From positions 1 through 14,575 of the forward strand of contig JAADEU010000032.1 of NCBI GenBank assembly GCA_013153235.1: 14,575 nt of DNA. Direction: 5' to 3'. How positions within the stretch are numbered: the stretch's first letter is position 1; each line of letters begins with the position of its first letter. This DNA is from Aquificota bacterium (GTDB lineage: Bacteria > Aquificota > Aquificia > Aquificales > Hydrogenothermaceae). Below the pieces are notes generated by a model, which saw only the letters and a program-made list of their open reading frames with translations, was not told the origin of the DNA and ran no database searches. A program made the translations under genes and the position numbers. Shown piece by piece: positions 13,669 to 14,575 of the stretch.

Positions 13669-14403
13669 TTAGAACATTCCACCATTTACATGAATCGTTT
13701 CACCGGTTATATAATCAGCCATATCAGATGCCAGGAATATTACTGCATTTGCCACATCCTCAGGCTTTCCAAATCTACCCAGTGGTATCTGCTCAAGGTA
13801 TTTTTCTTTTATTTCGGCAGGAAGCTGGTCTGTCATATCCGTTTCAATAAATCCTGGGGCCACTGCATTTACTGTTATATTTCTTGAGGCAAGTTCTTTA
13901 GCAAGGGACTTTGTAAAGCCAATGAGACCTGCTTTTGTTGTTGCGTAATTAACCTGCCCAGGATTACCTATAAAACCGATTATGGAAGATATATTTATGA
14001 TTCTGCCCCATCTTCTTTTTACCATTCCCTTTACAACAAGCTGGGTAATCTTGAATGTCCCTGTGAGGTTTGCCTGGAGAACCTCGTTCCAGTCTTCATC
14101 CTTCATTCTAATAAAGAGTGTGTCCCTTGTAAGCCCTGCGTTGTTAACCAGAATATCCACCTGCCCGGCTACCTTCTCTATCTCTTTCCACTGGGCAGGG
14201 ATGTCCTCAGAAAAATCCAGTTTACATCCGTAAGCATTAACACCAAACTCGTTTTTCAGGTTCTGGGCTACAACCTCTGCGGTTCCTTTATTTCTTCCTG
14301 TAACTATTACATCCGCCCCTTTCTCTGCAAATTTTGAGGCTATTGCCTTACCTATACCCCTTGTTGAACCTGTTACAAGTACCGTCTTTCCTTTAAAATC
14401 CAA
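13669..14403 (-). CDS. fabG: 3-oxoacyl-ACP reductase
   Basis: FabG reduces 3-oxoacyl-ACP with NADPH in fatty-acid elongation. It is a 244-residue short-chain dehydrogenase: cofactor motif TGSTRGIG (11-18), NNAG (87-90), catalytic S140, Y153 and K157 in NYATTKAG, and the PG-FIETDM segment (about 188-195). The start is TTG with AGGTAGG close upstream; this gives MDFKGKTVLVTGS, the standard family N-terminus. It heads the fabG-acpP-fabF-rnc operon behind an extended -10 promoter. Confidence 0.97.
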   Translation of the reverse strand: MDFKGKTVLVTGSTRGIGKAIASKFAEKGADVIVTGRNKGTAEVVAQNLKNEFGVNAYGCKLDFSEDIPAQWKEIEKVAGQVDILVNNAGLTRDTLFIRMKDEDWNEVLQANLTGTFKITQLVVKGMVKRRWGRIINISSIIGFIGNPGQVNYATTKAGLIGFTKSLAKELASRNITVNAVAPGFIETDMTDQLPAEIKEKYLEQIPLGRFGKPEDVANAVIFLASDMADYITGETIHVNGGMF

Positions 14404-14437
14404 TATTCCTACCTGCCGTTTTTTTCAAAACTCTAAT

Positions 14438-14446
14438 ATTATAACA
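14438..14446 (-). promoter_or_regulatory. fabG operon promoter, extended -10
   Basis: On the minus strand TGTTATAAT matches the TGnTATAAT extended -10, about 35 bases before the fabG TTG. No good -35 is present at 17 bases, which fits an extended -10 promoter. Confidence 0.6.
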
Positions 14447-14489
14447 CATTTCTACTGTCTTTTTTCTGCCGGCCTAAAAGCAAATGAAA

Positions 14490-14575
14490 TCAGGTCTCAG
14501 GTACAGGTGTGATAAGCTCACCTGTCTGGATAAACTGCTGTATGTTGTCCACCGTCATATCCAGAATCCTTTCAG
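14490..14575 (-). CDS. C-terminus of a probable D-isomer-specific 2-hydroxyacid dehydrogenase
   Basis: Only the last 27 codons and the TGA stop are in the window. They read ERILDMTVDNIQQFIQTG then ELITPVPET. The pattern ER-LD-TV-NI--F--G is the usual C-terminal helix of D-lactate, glyoxylate and phosphoglycerate-type dehydrogenases, which return to the NAD-domain side. The fragment is too short to tell which member it is. It ends about 45 bases upstream of the fabG promoter, and no clear terminator is seen between them. Confidence 0.5.
   Translation of the reverse strand, partial: ERILDMTVDNIQQFIQTGELITPVPET

Noticed and set aside
14443..14450. AACACATT at the fabG promoter, identical to a half-site of the tetR palindrome
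   Set aside because: Only one half-site is present, no partner arm lies at the right distance, and an 8-base AT-rich match is expected by chance.

Overview
This window most likely comes from a thermophilic, hydrogen-oxidising bacterium of the Aquificota, probably a relative of Persephonella or Sulfurihydrogenibium in the Hydrogenothermaceae. The inference rests on the compact cytosolic [NiFe] hydrogenase, a complete nickel-supply locus, frequent TTG start codons, very tight gene packing and moderate GC with AT-rich promoters. I could not run a taxonomic search.

All genes but one are on the minus strand. From the low-coordinate end: argG, missing only its C-terminus (1-1164); a two-subunit [NiFe] hydrogenase (large 1352-2722, small 2732-3655); a TetR-family regulator (3657-4259); hypB, which delivers nickel during hydrogenase maturation (4339-5100); nikR, a nickel-responsive repressor (5151-5567); and an ECF-type nickel transporter locus: ATPase nikO (5577-6353), membrane subunit nikQ (6459-6998), substrate-binding permease nikM (6988-7629), a predicted outer-membrane beta-barrel (7638-8618), nikL (8615-9037) and nikK (9039-9725). 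The only plus-strand gene is a GT39/ArnT-type membrane glycosyltransferase (9861-11429). Its end overlaps the convergent end of a lipid-synthesis/RNA-processing block: rnc, fabF, acpP and fabG (11413-14403). The window closes in the C-terminus of a probable D-2-hydroxyacid dehydrogenase.

The central block, about 8.4 kb from 1352 to 9791, reads as one nickel-to-hydrogenase pathway. It holds an outer-membrane channel candidate, exported and membrane-anchored nickel binders, the inner-membrane transporter, the nickel sensor, the nickel-inserting GTPase and the nickel enzyme. Transcription starts at a clear promoter upstream of nikK (TTGAAA-17-TAAAAT) that carries a NikR-type operator (GTATTAC-N13-GTAATAT) at the predicted start site and a second perfect dyad in its spacer. 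A strong intrinsic terminator after nikQ, preceded by a C-rich transcript or G-quadruplex-capable tract, separates the membrane genes from nikO. nikO has its own TATAAT placed so close to the ATG that its mRNA would be leaderless. The tetR-hydSL unit has its own perfect 8-4-8 palindrome.

Points that stand out: the three exported proteins of the nik operon each appear to expose histidine as the first residue after signal cleavage (His-His in the barrel protein), and NikM begins Met-His; NikO and HypB carry histidine-rich tails; the hydrogenase small subunit has CxxN in place of CxxC in the proximal-cluster motif; and the large subunit ends exactly at its metal-binding histidine, with no cleavable C-terminal peptide. 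I saw no tRNA, rRNA, CRISPR array, insertion sequence or replication origin.
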